30,520 nt of DNA. Origin: Burkholderiaceae bacterium (GTDB lineage: Bacteria; Pseudomonadota; Gammaproteobacteria; Burkholderiales; Burkholderiaceae_C). The stretch's first letter is position 1, and every line of letters begins with the position of its first letter. The notes beneath the pieces were generated by a model. It was given only the letters and a program-made list of their open reading frames with translations. It did no database searches and had not been told where the DNA came from. Location of the stretch: NCBI GenBank assembly GCA_023268425.1, contig JALRFN010000410.1, forward strand, positions 1 through 30,520. Direction: 5' to 3'. Both the position numbers and the translations under genes were made by a program. Shown piece after piece: positions 9,070 through 16,888 of the stretch.

Positions 9070-9097
9070 TGACATTTTGTTTGAAAAATGTCATTTT
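9070..9097. promoter_or_regulatory. Inverted-repeat operator between the Lrp gene and ornithine cyclodeaminase
   Basis: TGACATTTT (9070-9078) and its exact reverse complement AAAATGTCA (9085-9093) are separated by 6 bases. The right arm is also half of a second, odd-length palindrome, AAAATG-T-CATTTT (9085-9097). A further GACATT at 9050-9055 is offset by 21 bases, two helical turns, from the GACATT at 9071-9076. The element is in the only AT-rich patch of the intergenic region, 24 bases upstream of the Lrp start codon. Its symmetry and phasing fit binding by an Lrp-type oligomer, so autoregulation is likely. No convincing promoter hexamers for the cyclodeaminase were found. Confidence 0.6.
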
Positions 9098-9287
9098 GTA
9101 TCAATAGTTGCCGATTTACTCTGCCGCGACCCGCGCAGACACTGCCTGAACTGAACAACGCACGGCGCGCTTGCCCACCTGCTTGCCTCGCACGCATGGG
9201 GTGAATCTGACTGCGCCACGCCCACAACGGAAATCAGCCATCGAAACCCCGCATCCCCAGTGATGCACAGCAAGGAAGACACACCCC

Positions 9288-10343
9288 ATGACCACGACCA
9301 CCACCATGACGCGCCTGATCCGCGCGCAGACCTTGGCCACTTGGCTGCGCGATTACGGCGTGGCCAACGCCATGGAAGACATCGCCCACCACATCCACGA
9401 CGATTTTTTGCGTTGGCCGGAGTTCGACAAATCGGCCCGTGTGGCCTGTCATTCGCCCGATGGCGTGATTGAGTTGATGCCGGTCGCCGACGCCCGTCTG
9501 TTCAGCTTCAAATACGTCAATGGCCACCCCAAGAACACCCGTCAGGGTTTGTCCACCGTGATGGCGTTTGGGGCCTTGGCTGACGTGGACACGGGCCGCC
9601 CCCTGTTGCTCAGCGAATTGACCTTGACGACGGCGCTGCGTACCGCGGCCATGTCAGCCTTGGCTGCGCAAATTTTGGCGCGCCCAGACAGTCGGGTCAT
9701 GGCCTTGATTGGCAACGGCGCGCAAAGCGAGTTTCAAGCCCTGGCGTTTCAACGGTTGCTGGGCATCACCACCTTGCGCGTGTTCGACGTGGACGCGCGG
9801 GCCACCCAAAAACTCATCGCCAACCTCGCGGGTTCGGGCTTGCAGATCGAAGTTTGTCGCGATGCACGCCACGCTTGCGAAGGCGCCGACATCGTGACCA
9901 CCGTCACCGCAGACAAAACCAACGCCACCATCTTGCTGCCGGACATGGTGGCACCTGGCATGCACATCAATGCCGTGGGCGGTGATTGCCCCGGCAAGAC
10001 CGAGTTGCACGCCGAGGTCTTGCGCGCTGGGCGGGTGTTTGTGGAGTTTGAGCCGCAGTCACGCATTGAAGGCGAAATTCAGCAAATGCCAAGCAATTTC
10101 GCCGTCACCGAGTTGTGGCGGGTGATGTTGAACAAGGCCTCTGGGCGCACCAGCCCCGAGGCGATCACGGTGTTCGATTCTGTGGGCTTTGCCTTGGAGG
10201 ACTACGCCGCTTTGCGTTACTTGTATGTGCAAGCGCAAAGCCACGGCTTGGGTGAGTGGGTGGACTTGGTGCCTGCCTTGTTTGACCCCAAAGACCTGTT
10301 CGCTACCGTGACCAACAAGGCGGACGCAATCGCCGCCGCTTGA
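9288..10343 (+). CDS. ocd: Ornithine cyclodeaminase
   Basis: Converts L-ornithine to L-proline and ammonia with bound NAD+, feeding arginine or opine catabolism into proline. The 351-residue length matches bacterial ornithine cyclodeaminases. Diagnostic features are the substrate-side lysine K75 in LFSFKYVNGHP, the RTAAMSALAAQ segment at 118-128, the dinucleotide motif IGNGAQSEF at 141-149 and the catalytic aspartate D233 within VGGDCPGKTELH. AAGGAA at 9272-9277 lies 10 bases before the ATG. It is divergent from an Lrp-type regulator and converges, with only 3 bases between stop codons, on the MFS gene. A shorter relative in the same window (7642-8559) lacks the GDCPGKTELH signature, which makes this the true cyclodeaminase. 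Confidence 0.93.
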   Translation: MTTTTTMTRLIRAQTLATWLRDYGVANAMEDIAHHIHDDFLRWPEFDKSARVACHSPDGVIELMPVADARLFSFKYVNGHPKNTRQGLSTVMAFGALADVDTGRPLLLSELTLTTALRTAAMSALAAQILARPDSRVMALIGNGAQSEFQALAFQRLLGITTLRVFDVDARATQKLIANLAGSGLQIEVCRDARHACEGADIVTTVTADKTNATILLPDMVAPGMHINAVGGDCPGKTELHAEVLRAGRVFVEFEPQSRIEGEIQQMPSNFAVTELWRVMLNKASGRTSPEAITVFDSVGFALEDYAALRYLYVQAQSHGLGEWVDLVPALFDPKDLFATVTNKADAIAAA

Positions 10344-10346
10344 GGC

Positions 10347-11540
10347 TCAGGGCGCCCCGGCAGCGGCTGTGGTGCGGCCCAGTGCGGCCTGCCGCCGCTG
10401 CCACAGCAAAAACACCATGGACACGCTGGTCAGGCTCAGCATGGTCAAGCCCACGTCACGGGCGTCGTGGTTGGGCATCAGGCCCACCGCGTAGCCACTG
10501 AGCGCGCCGGAGACTTGTTGCAGCAAGCCCGCCAGCGCTGCAGCGGTGCCCGCCAATGCGGGGACCACCCCCACTGTGGCCCCCAGCGTCGGCGGCATCA
10601 ACAGCCCATGGCCAATGCCCACCAAGACCAAGGGCGCGGCAAAGCTGAAGGCCGTGGCCCAACCCGCTGCGATGAAGGCCAGCAACAGCCCAATGCCCAA
10701 CAGCGTCAAGCCGTGGCCCAGCAGCATCATGCGCATGTCGCCGTAGCGGTGCGCCCAATGGCTGGTGGCGTAGTTGCCCACCATGTAGCCCAGTGGAATC
10801 ACCATCACGTACCAGCCCACGCCGTCGGGGCCGACGCCGTAGTGGCGCAAGACAATCGGCGTGGCGGCCATGAAGGCGTAAAACGTCGACGCGGTGGCGG
10901 CCAAGATGACCACAAAGCGCTGGAACGTGGCTTCGACCATCAAGCGGCGGTATGCGCGCCCCATATCGACCAGCCAGTGCCCTTGGCCTGCTGCGCGTTT
11001 GCGCGGCAAGTTGAGGCCACGCCAGGCCATGAGCATCAAAACCAAGGCCAGCACCGCCAGCAAGCCAAAGTTCCAAGCCCAGCCCCAATGCACGTGGATG
11101 TAGCCACCGATCACCGTGGCCACGGGTGGCGTCACCCCCAGCGACATGCCGATGTAGGCCATGGCCTTGGTGCGCGCGGGGCCTGCAAAGACGTCTTGCA
11201 CGCTGGCGCGGCCAATCACCATGCCCGACGCGCAGCCCGCGCCCAACAAGGCCCGCGCAGCAATCAAGGTGTTCAAGTCGGTGGCGCTGGCTGCCAACAA
11301 GGCGCCGGCCAAAGCCAAAGCCAGACCCAACAGCAAAAACGGTCGACGCCCGTAGCGGTCAGACAGTGGGCCGTAGACCAACTGCATGCCCCCATAAGTG
11401 ACCAAAAAGGCGCTCAAGGTGAGCTGTACCGTCGCTTGGTCGCGACCAAAAATCTCGCCCCACTCCTGCATGGAGGGTAAGCAAATCGTCATCGCCAACA
11501 GACCATAGACGACTTGGGCGACCAAATTGAATAGCAACAT
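10347..11540 (-). CDS. MFS transporter, Bcr/CflA-like drug:proton antiporter group
   Basis: An inner-membrane proton-coupled exporter of about 397 residues with a pattern of roughly 12 hydrophobic segments. The MFS motif A, GPLSDRYGRRP, lies between segments 2 and 3 at about residues 57-67. The following GARALLGAG-like arginine segment and the GASVQD-like stretch resemble Bcr/CflA exporters (bicyclomycin, chloramphenicol, sulfonamide or amino acid efflux). I place the start at the ATG ending at 11540; a GTG two codons upstream (11546) is also possible, and a stop codon lies just beyond it. Neither has a clear ribosome binding site. The substrate is unknown. It could export an amino acid or a toxic intermediate of neighbouring pathways, but the context does not decide. 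Confidence 0.88.
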   Translation of the reverse strand: MLLFNLVAQVVYGLLAMTICLPSMQEWGEIFGRDQATVQLTLSAFLVTYGGMQLVYGPLSDRYGRRPFLLLGLALALAGALLAASATDLNTLIAARALLGAGCASGMVIGRASVQDVFAGPARTKAMAYIGMSLGVTPPVATVIGGYIHVHWGWAWNFGLLAVLALVLMLMAWRGLNLPRKRAAGQGHWLVDMGRAYRRLMVEATFQRFVVILAATASTFYAFMAATPIVLRHYGVGPDGVGWYVMVIPLGYMVGNYATSHWAHRYGDMRMMLLGHGLTLLGIGLLLAFIAAGWATAFSFAAPLVLVGIGHGLLMPPTLGATVGVVPALAGTAAALAGLLQQVSGALSGYAVGLMPNHDARDVGLTMLSLTSVSMVFLLWQRRQAALGRTTAAAGAP

Positions 11541-11647
11541 GAGCACGATTATCGGGGCTCAGCCACATGCTGTCTCAAACGGCCTGTCGCCTCAGCAAGC
11601 CACCCCCATCGCCGTGGCGCCGCCGGGTGGGGTGTCGCCCTGGTGGC

Positions 11648-12478
11648 CTAGCCAGCGCGCTGCAGCAGGGTTTGGGCCCGCAACACCACCGGACGGTCGA
11701 CCATTTGCCCGTCCACCTGCACCGCAGCACCGTCGCTGTTGCGATCGGCGGCCAAGACCCGCTGGGCCCAGTCCATCTCGGCGTCGCTGGGGCGCATGGC
11801 GGCGTGCACGCCCGCCACTTGTGCAGGGTGGATGCACAGCTTGCCTCCAAAGCCAAAGCGCAAGGCGCGCTGTGTGTCCAGATTCAAACGCTGGGTGTCT
11901 TTGACGGCGACGGTGACGCCATCAATGGGTGGGGGCAGTTGCTGAGCGCGGCTGTGCAGGCTCAAGGCAAAACGCAAGGGGTCGAGCTCGCGCTCGTCGT
12001 CGCTGCAGCTGATGCCCGAGTCGGCCATGAAGTCGATGTGGCCCAGGGCCAGCCGGGTCACTCCCGGCACGGCGGCGATGGCGCCCAGGTTGAGGTAGCC
12101 GGATACGCTCTCAATCAAGGGCACCAAGCCGACGGGGCCAATGGCGTCGACCACGCCGCGCAGCGCCTCGGGTGCGCTGGCCTTGGGCCACATGATGGCG
12201 TCGACGCGCAGACCGCTTTGGGCAAACCACTGCAAGTCTGCGTCGCTGTCGTTGAGCCGAATCAGCACGGGTGTGGTGGCGCTGTGCAGCAGCGCGGCTT
12301 GTGTCGCCAGCGCTTCACGTGCCGCGTCTTTTTCAGTGACGGGCACGGCGTCTTCCAAGTCAACGATGACCGCGTCGGCCCCGGCGTCCAGGGCTTTGGT
12401 CAAGCGCTCTGGGCGGTTGGCGGGCACAAACAAAAAGCTGCGGGCGTGGGCTACGGCGGCGAGTCGGGGTGTTGTCAT
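11648..12478 (-). CDS. CitE-like CoA-ester lyase (HpcH/HpaI aldolase superfamily)
   Basis: A 276-residue Mg-dependent lyase or thioesterase acting on malyl-CoA-like or citramalyl-CoA-like esters, typically releasing acetyl-CoA plus glyoxylate or pyruvate. Recognisable motifs are RSFLFVPANRPERL at residues 13-26, VIVDLEDAV with the metal-site acids at 38-46, PLIES with E123, GHIDF with D149 and FGGKLCIHPAQV near residue 210. It is not the citrate lyase beta subunit of a fermentative cit operon, since no citC, citD or citF is present. It overlaps the alpha/beta hydrolase gene by 4 bases (ATGA) and is the last gene of a CoA-transferase/hydrolase/lyase set. A role in cleaving a CoA ester made by the CoA-transferase is inferred. 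Confidence 0.92.
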   Translation of the reverse strand: MTTPRLAAVAHARSFLFVPANRPERLTKALDAGADAVIVDLEDAVPVTEKDAAREALATQAALLHSATTPVLIRLNDSDADLQWFAQSGLRVDAIMWPKASAPEALRGVVDAIGPVGLVPLIESVSGYLNLGAIAAVPGVTRLALGHIDFMADSGISCSDDERELDPLRFALSLHSRAQQLPPPIDGVTVAVKDTQRLNLDTQRALRFGFGGKLCIHPAQVAGVHAAMRPSDAEMDWAQRVLAADRNSDGAAVQVDGQMVDRPVVLRAQTLLQRAG

Positions 12479-13155
12479 GTGGCGTTGGCTATGGATTCGA
12501 GCACCAGGCTGCGCAGCAGCGGCAAGCGCCCGGTGAACAAGTGATCAGCGCCAGGCACCACGGTCACTGGGGTGCCGCTGGGTCTGGCCCAATCGAATAG
12601 GGCGTTCAAGGGCGCGGCTTCGTCGCGCTCGCCTTGAATCAGGCGCATTCCCGGGGTTGGCGGCGGGGTGTCGTAGTGGCGCCCAGCGGGCACTTGGCCG
12701 CAAGGCAGGCCAATCAAGACCACGGTGCTGGGGGCGTCTGCCTTGGGTGCCAGTTGCGCGGCCAAATGAGACAGCACATAGGCACCAAAGGAAAAGCCCA
12801 CCCAGACCTGTCGAGCCTGCGGGCGGCTGCGGCGAATGGCCTCGTGCAGCGCGCGCAAGTCGCTCAGCTCGCCGCGACCGTGGTCGTGGCTGCCGCTGCT
12901 GCGGCCCACGCCCCGAAAGTTGGGCCGCAAGACCCACCAGCCTTGGTCCGCCAAAGCGGTGGCCAGCGCGTGTGGCACCTTGTGCTTGGCGCTGCCGCCC
13001 AAGACGGGGTGCGGGTGCGTCACCACTGCGATGCCGCGTGCGGCGGGCGTCGTTGCGGGGTTGACCAGCAGTTCCATGACCTGCTCGCCGCAAGCGACCA
13101 GGTGCTCGCCGGGAGCAGACAGGGCGTCGAGGTCAAGGTCCATGGGAGCGGCCAT
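12475..13155 (-). CDS. Alpha/beta hydrolase (COG2945-like)
   Basis: A 226-residue serine hydrolase of the small cytoplasmic alpha/beta type. The N-terminal THPHPVLGG segment and NFRGVGRSSG loop are typical of this group. The nucleophile S122 is in GFSFG, the acid is probably D178 in QGERDE and the catalytic histidine is H205 in GADHLFTG. I choose the ATG ending at 13155, 2 bases after the CoA-transferase stop; a TTG at 13182 would overlap that gene and an ATG at 13143 would trim four residues. It is wedged between a CoA-transferase and a CoA-ester lyase with coupled reading frames. It may be a thioesterase or lactonase that edits intermediates of that pathway, but the family alone does not show substrate. 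Confidence 0.87.
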   Translation of the reverse strand: MAAPMDLDLDALSAPGEHLVACGEQVMELLVNPATTPAARGIAVVTHPHPVLGGSAKHKVPHALATALADQGWWVLRPNFRGVGRSSGSHDHGRGELSDLRALHEAIRRSRPQARQVWVGFSFGAYVLSHLAAQLAPKADAPSTVVLIGLPCGQVPAGRHYDTPPPTPGMRLIQGERDEAAPLNALFDWARPSGTPVTVVPGADHLFTGRLPLLRSLVLESIANAT

Positions 13156-13157
13156 TT

Positions 13158-14351
13158 TCAGATGGCTCGCTGCGCACGCCAATCGGCAATCGTGTGGTCG
13201 CTGAAACCCAACTCGCGCAAGAGGCTGTCGGTGTGCTCACCCAAGGCCGGGATGTCGCCCATGTGTGGCGCAAAGGTGTTGGAGCGCCCGGGCGGCAACA
13301 GGGCAGGCACGGGCCCTTGCGGTGTGCCCACCTCCACCCAGCGCTGGCGCGCTTGCAGTTGTGGGTGAGCCCAGACATCGGCCATGGTGTTGACGCGGGC
13401 GTTGGCGATGCGTGCCGCCTCCAGGCGCTCGATCACCGCTGGTGCGCTCAAGGCCGTGAAGATGCCTTCGATGATGGCTTTGAGGGCCTCGCGGTTGGCC
13501 ACGCGCTTGGCGTTGGCGTCAAAGCGCGGGTCTTGCGCCAAGTCGGGCTGCTGCAGCACCACGGCGCAAAACTGCGCCCACTCGCGCTCGTTTTGCAGGC
13601 CCAACATGACGGACTCACCGCCTTGCACCGGGAAGGGGCCATAGGGGTAAATGGTCGCGTGCGCAGCGCCCGCACGCGGCGGAGGCGAGGCGCCGTCCAA
13701 GGCGTAGTACATGGGAAAGCCCATCCACTCGACCATGGACTCCAACATGGAGACGTCGATTTCGCTACCCAAGCCGGTCTGACCGCGCTGCAACAAAGCG
13801 GCCAAGATGTTCGAATAGGCATACATGCCCGCTGAAATGTCGGCGATGGAGCACCCGGCTTTGGCCGACTCATCGGGCGTGCCAGTGACGCTCAAAAACC
13901 CCGACTCGCTTTGAATCAACAAGTCATACGCCTTTTTGTCGCGGTAAGGGCCGTCGTCACCATAGCCCGAAATGTTGCACACGATCAGCTTGGGGTGACG
14001 CGCGTGCAGTTGCGCAAACGACAAGCCCAAACGCGCCGCAGCGCCGGGGGCCAGGTTTTGCACCAACACGTCAGCCTTGGCCAACAGCGCGTCCATGACG
14101 CCGCTGGCGGCCTCGTGTTTGACGTCTAGCGTCAGGCTTTCCTTCGAACGATTCGTCCAGACAAAGTGCGAGGACAAGCCCTTGACCCGTGCGTCATAGG
14201 CGCGGGCGAAGTCGCCGACGCCAGGGCGTTCGATCTTGATCACGCGCGCGCCCAAATCGGCCAATTGGCGGGTGCAAAACGGCGCGGCAATGGCGTGTTC
14301 CAGGGTCACGACGGTGATGCCATCGAGGGGCTTGCGCATGGTGTGGGTCAT
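13158..14351 (-). CDS. Family III CoA-transferase (CaiB/BaiF)
   Basis: A 397-residue enzyme that moves CoA from a donor such as succinyl-CoA or acetyl-CoA to a carboxylic acid. The N-terminal Rossmann-like segment LADLGARVIKIERPGVGD (31-48), the VLVQNLAPGAAARLGL segment (95-110) and NISGYGDDGPY (126-136) are family hallmarks. The catalytic aspartate is D143 in AYDLLIQ, followed by the SGFLSVTG loop. The ATG ending at 14351 gives the normal family length; an ATG four codons later is possible, and the ribosome binding site is weak. It leads an operon with the alpha/beta hydrolase and CitE-like lyase, the arrangement expected for activating a hydroxy-dicarboxylate (malate, citramalate or itaconate type) and splitting it. 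The acceptor acid is unproven. Confidence 0.93.
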   Translation of the reverse strand: MTHTMRKPLDGITVVTLEHAIAAPFCTRQLADLGARVIKIERPGVGDFARAYDARVKGLSSHFVWTNRSKESLTLDVKHEAASGVMDALLAKADVLVQNLAPGAAARLGLSFAQLHARHPKLIVCNISGYGDDGPYRDKKAYDLLIQSESGFLSVTGTPDESAKAGCSIADISAGMYAYSNILAALLQRGQTGLGSEIDVSMLESMVEWMGFPMYYALDGASPPPRAGAAHATIYPYGPFPVQGGESVMLGLQNEREWAQFCAVVLQQPDLAQDPRFDANAKRVANREALKAIIEGIFTALSAPAVIERLEAARIANARVNTMADVWAHPQLQARQRWVEVGTPQGPVPALLPPGRSNTFAPHMGDIPALGEHTDSLLRELGFSDHTIADWRAQRAI

Positions 14352-14820
14352 TCTCAGAGTGCGGGCGGGTGCGATGAAGTTGGCGGGTGTTTGACCACCA
14401 AGCTGTGCATCATATTTGGCGTCATCGCGGTGAGCTGATGCAGGCGTGTCATGCGCTCGCCTCGTTTGCTGGCGGATGGAGGCGGTTTGGGGACGGTCAC
14501 ACTCAACTCACGCATGCAACGACGTCTGTGCCCCTCGGCCTCGGTCGGCGCGCCCGCGTGCAAACCCTCGGATTGCCCGCTCGGCTTCAGCCCATGGCTG
14601 GATTGACCGCAGGGCGTTTCGTTGCAGGCTGTCCTGTGCGCCAAGGAGCACGCCAAACATGCGGACCACCAGGGGCATCCATGCAGGCTTTGTCGCTCAA
14701 GTGTCAATTGGAATTTTTTTGAGGCCTTACCGTTGTCCACAACTCACCAAGTCGGTCAACCATTGGGCTGCGCCAATACAAGCGGATTGAGGCAGCGCGA
14801 GCAATCTAGGGTATCGAGCA
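14352..14820. other. 469-base interval between divergent operons, no convincing gene
   Basis: This is the longest gene-free stretch of the window. It separates the minus-strand CoA-transferase operon from the plus-strand ribose-type ABC operon, so it must hold both promoters. Open frames on both strands cross it (111 and 128 codons), but neither resembles a protein family and both have compositions typical of antisense reading. It has an AT-rich patch at about 14701-14720 ending in a run of seven T. No promoter pair with acceptable spacing, operator repeat or riboswitch could be identified with confidence. Confidence 0.5.
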
Positions 14821-15789
14821 ATGAAACTCAGGCTTTCGCAGCAAACCATTGTTTTTGGCTTGTTCATCCTGCTTTTCGTCGGGTTCTCGGCTTTTCTGCC
14901 GGGGTTTGCCTCTTTAGGCAATTTCCTCACGCTGCTCCAAAACGTCGCATTTCTGGGGATCTTGGGGATGGGCATGGCCTTGGTGGTGATCGGTCGCGGG
15001 ATCGACATTTCCATGATTGCCAGTCTCGCGGTGCCGCCCGGTTTCTTGCTCCAGATGGTCGCCAACGGGCAGCCGTTGGCGTCTGCTTTATGGGTCGCTG
15101 TGGCGGTGGCTTTGCTGTTCGGTTTGGTCAACGGCTGGCTCATCGCATATGCCGAAGTGCCCTCGCTGTTCACGACGCTGGCCACCGGTCTCTTCCTCGC
15201 GGGCTTGGGTCAAGCCTATTTGTTTCGACTCGAAGTGGTGCAGTGGACGGAGGGCATGGACGCTTTGGCTTGGTTGGGGCGAGGCACCACGGTGGGTATT
15301 CCGACGCCGGTGATCATGTTTGCGTTCGTGTCCTTGGCTTGCGCGATCTTTTTGAAAAAAGTGCGTGCCGGTGTGTTCATTTATGGCATCGGCGACAACC
15401 CCAATGCCGCCCGAGCAACCGGGCTGCCCGTGAGGCCGATCGTGGTCCTCGAATATGTATTGGCCTCGCTGATCGGGGTGTTGGCCGGCATCGTGATGGC
15501 GGCGTCGGTGGGCAGCATGGCCACCCGAATATTCAACTCCACCATGATTTATGACGTGGTTCTGGTGGTGGTTCTGGGCGGCATTGGTCTGTCTGGTGGT
15601 CGCGGCGGCGTGGTCAACGTGATCATCGGCACGCTGTTGATTGGCGTCTTGCTCAATGCGATGACGATCATGGATGTCGGCTACTCCGTGCAGAACATTG
15701 TCAAAGGCATTGTCTTGTTGATCGCGATCTTGGCTGATTCGATCATCAACCCGCGAAATGAAGAGACGGCCCAGCAGGGCGATATTTGA
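14821..15789 (+). CDS. Ribose/sugar-type ABC transporter permease (RbsC family), first permease
   Basis: A 322-residue inner-membrane channel subunit of the CUT2 importer class (ribose, xylose, autoinducer-2, erythritol and similar). It begins with a hydrophobic helix followed by FASLGNFLTLLQNVAFLGILGMGMALVVIG-like sequence (typical RbsC), then GIDISM, the family's GID(L/I)S motif. The conserved RATGLPVRPI loop around residues 200-210 contacts the ATPase, and GGIGLSGGRGG precedes the last membrane segments. It is followed 47 bases later by the binding protein. A second RbsC-like domain in the gene at 16889 suggests a heterodimeric channel. The ribosome binding site is poor, so the start rests on family alignment. 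Confidence 0.93.
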   Translation: MKLRLSQQTIVFGLFILLFVGFSAFLPGFASLGNFLTLLQNVAFLGILGMGMALVVIGRGIDISMIASLAVPPGFLLQMVANGQPLASALWVAVAVALLFGLVNGWLIAYAEVPSLFTTLATGLFLAGLGQAYLFRLEVVQWTEGMDALAWLGRGTTVGIPTPVIMFAFVSLACAIFLKKVRAGVFIYGIGDNPNAARATGLPVRPIVVLEYVLASLIGVLAGIVMAASVGSMATRIFNSTMIYDVVLVVVLGGIGLSGGRGGVVNVIIGTLLIGVLLNAMTIMDVGYSVQNIVKGIVLLIAILADSIINPRNEETAQQGDI

Positions 15790-15823
15790 GTTTTCACCGT
15801 TTCCATCCGGAAACATCAACCCC

Positions 15824-15830
15824 AAAGGAG
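15824..15830 (+). promoter_or_regulatory. Shine-Dalgarno that fixes the start of the sugar-binding protein
   Basis: AAAGGAG ends 6 bases before the ATG at 15837. The frame is open upstream to 15786, but only the ATG at 15837 gives a signal peptide directly at the N-terminus. Confidence 0.85.
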
Positions 15831-15836
15831 ACAAGC

Positions 15837-16847
15837 ATGAAGCACGCGAGTAAATGGACACGGGCAGCTTTGGCCGCCACATTGGTGATGTCGGTGGGTT
15901 CTGCGTTCGCGCAGGGCAAGGGATTGGATGAGCCTTTCCGCGAAGGCTACAAAAAGGCCTTAGCCGGCAAGGTGGTGGGCTACATCCCCGTTGCCATGGG
16001 TTTTGATCTGGGCATTGGCTGGTACGAGGGCTTGAAGAAAGAGCTGGAACCACATGGCATGAAGGTGGTTGCTCGCGATCCAAACTGGAGCACCAGCGCT
16101 GGTGCGCAAGCCATGACCGCCTTGATCGCGGAAAAGCCGGCAGCGATTGTGTTGCACAACCCCGATGTGCAAACCTATGCCAAGTTGATCCGCAAGGCCG
16201 AGAGCGAAGGCATTTACGTCATTCAAATCAACATGCGCTCCCAGCAGCCCTCTACGGCCTTTGTTGGGGCGGACTGGGTAGACATTGGTGAAATGACCAC
16301 GGCCGCCACGGTGGCCGCGTGCCAAGGCAAGTCCAACAAGATCGCCATTGTTCAGGGCGCACCGACTGCAGCCGCCAGCGCGTACACGCTCAAGGGGGTT
16401 GAGAATGTGTTGGCCAAGAACCCCCAAATCAAGGTGGTGTCTAACCAAGCCGCCGATTGGGATGCTTCCAAAGCCAAGGCCATCACGCAAACCGTTTTGA
16501 AGCAGCACCCAGACCTGTGTGGCATCGTTGGCTTCTGGGATGGCATGGACATTGGCACGGCCGCCGCTGTCAAAGAAGCTGGCTTGCAAGGCAAGGTCTT
16601 TGTGGCCACTTCGGGCGGTGGTGAGCAAAGCGGTGCTTGCGACCAAGTGATGAACGGCGCCTTCAGTTACAACGTGAGTTACGACGTGCCGACTCAAGCG
16701 AGCAACATGGCCGCCATGATCAAGTGGCTTGTGCAAGGTGGGGTGAAGGCAGGCGCGGCCAAGCAAAACATCTACACCACGTTGGTGCCGCTGACCAAGG
16801 CAAACGCAGGCCAAGAAGGAGCCTGCTGGAAGCTCAGCAAGAAGTAA
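15837..16847 (+). CDS. Ribose/sugar-type ABC substrate-binding protein (RbsB-like)
   Basis: A 336-residue periplasmic receptor of the Peripla_BP_4 type. The signal peptide is clear: MKHASKW, a hydrophobic core and a SAFA-QG cleavage site near residue 25. The mature part shows the KVVGYIPVAMGFDLGIGWYEG segment (typical strand-loop at the ligand entrance), IAEKPAAIVLHNPD (hinge-adjacent) and the ICGIVGFWDGMDIGTA-like segment that lines the sugar pocket. It lies between two RbsC-type permease genes and supplies ligand to them. The ligand is unknown; the fused lactonase-like domain in the next gene suggests a sugar, sugar acid or lactone. Two cysteines near the C-terminal half (in GACDQV and GACWKL) could form a disulfide. 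Confidence 0.93.
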   Translation: MKHASKWTRAALAATLVMSVGSAFAQGKGLDEPFREGYKKALAGKVVGYIPVAMGFDLGIGWYEGLKKELEPHGMKVVARDPNWSTSAGAQAMTALIAEKPAAIVLHNPDVQTYAKLIRKAESEGIYVIQINMRSQQPSTAFVGADWVDIGEMTTAATVAACQGKSNKIAIVQGAPTAAASAYTLKGVENVLAKNPQIKVVSNQAADWDASKAKAITQTVLKQHPDLCGIVGFWDGMDIGTAAAVKEAGLQGKVFVATSGGGEQSGACDQVMNGAFSYNVSYDVPTQASNMAAMIKWLVQGGVKAGAAKQNIYTTLVPLTKANAGQEGACWKLSKK

Positions 16848-16888
16848 GCCGGGCTCTTTTGCTCTTGACTGTCTAGAAGGCCGAAGCC

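Noticed and set aside
14733..14741. TTGTCCACA, one mismatch from a DnaA box.
   Set aside because: A single near-match in a long intergenic region is expected by chance; there are no clustered boxes, AT-rich unwinding element or dnaA/parAB genes to suggest an origin.
15088..16083. A 331-codon minus-strand frame across the first RbsC-type permease and the binding protein.
   Set aside because: It crosses two well-supported genes in antisense and has a composition typical of a shadow frame.
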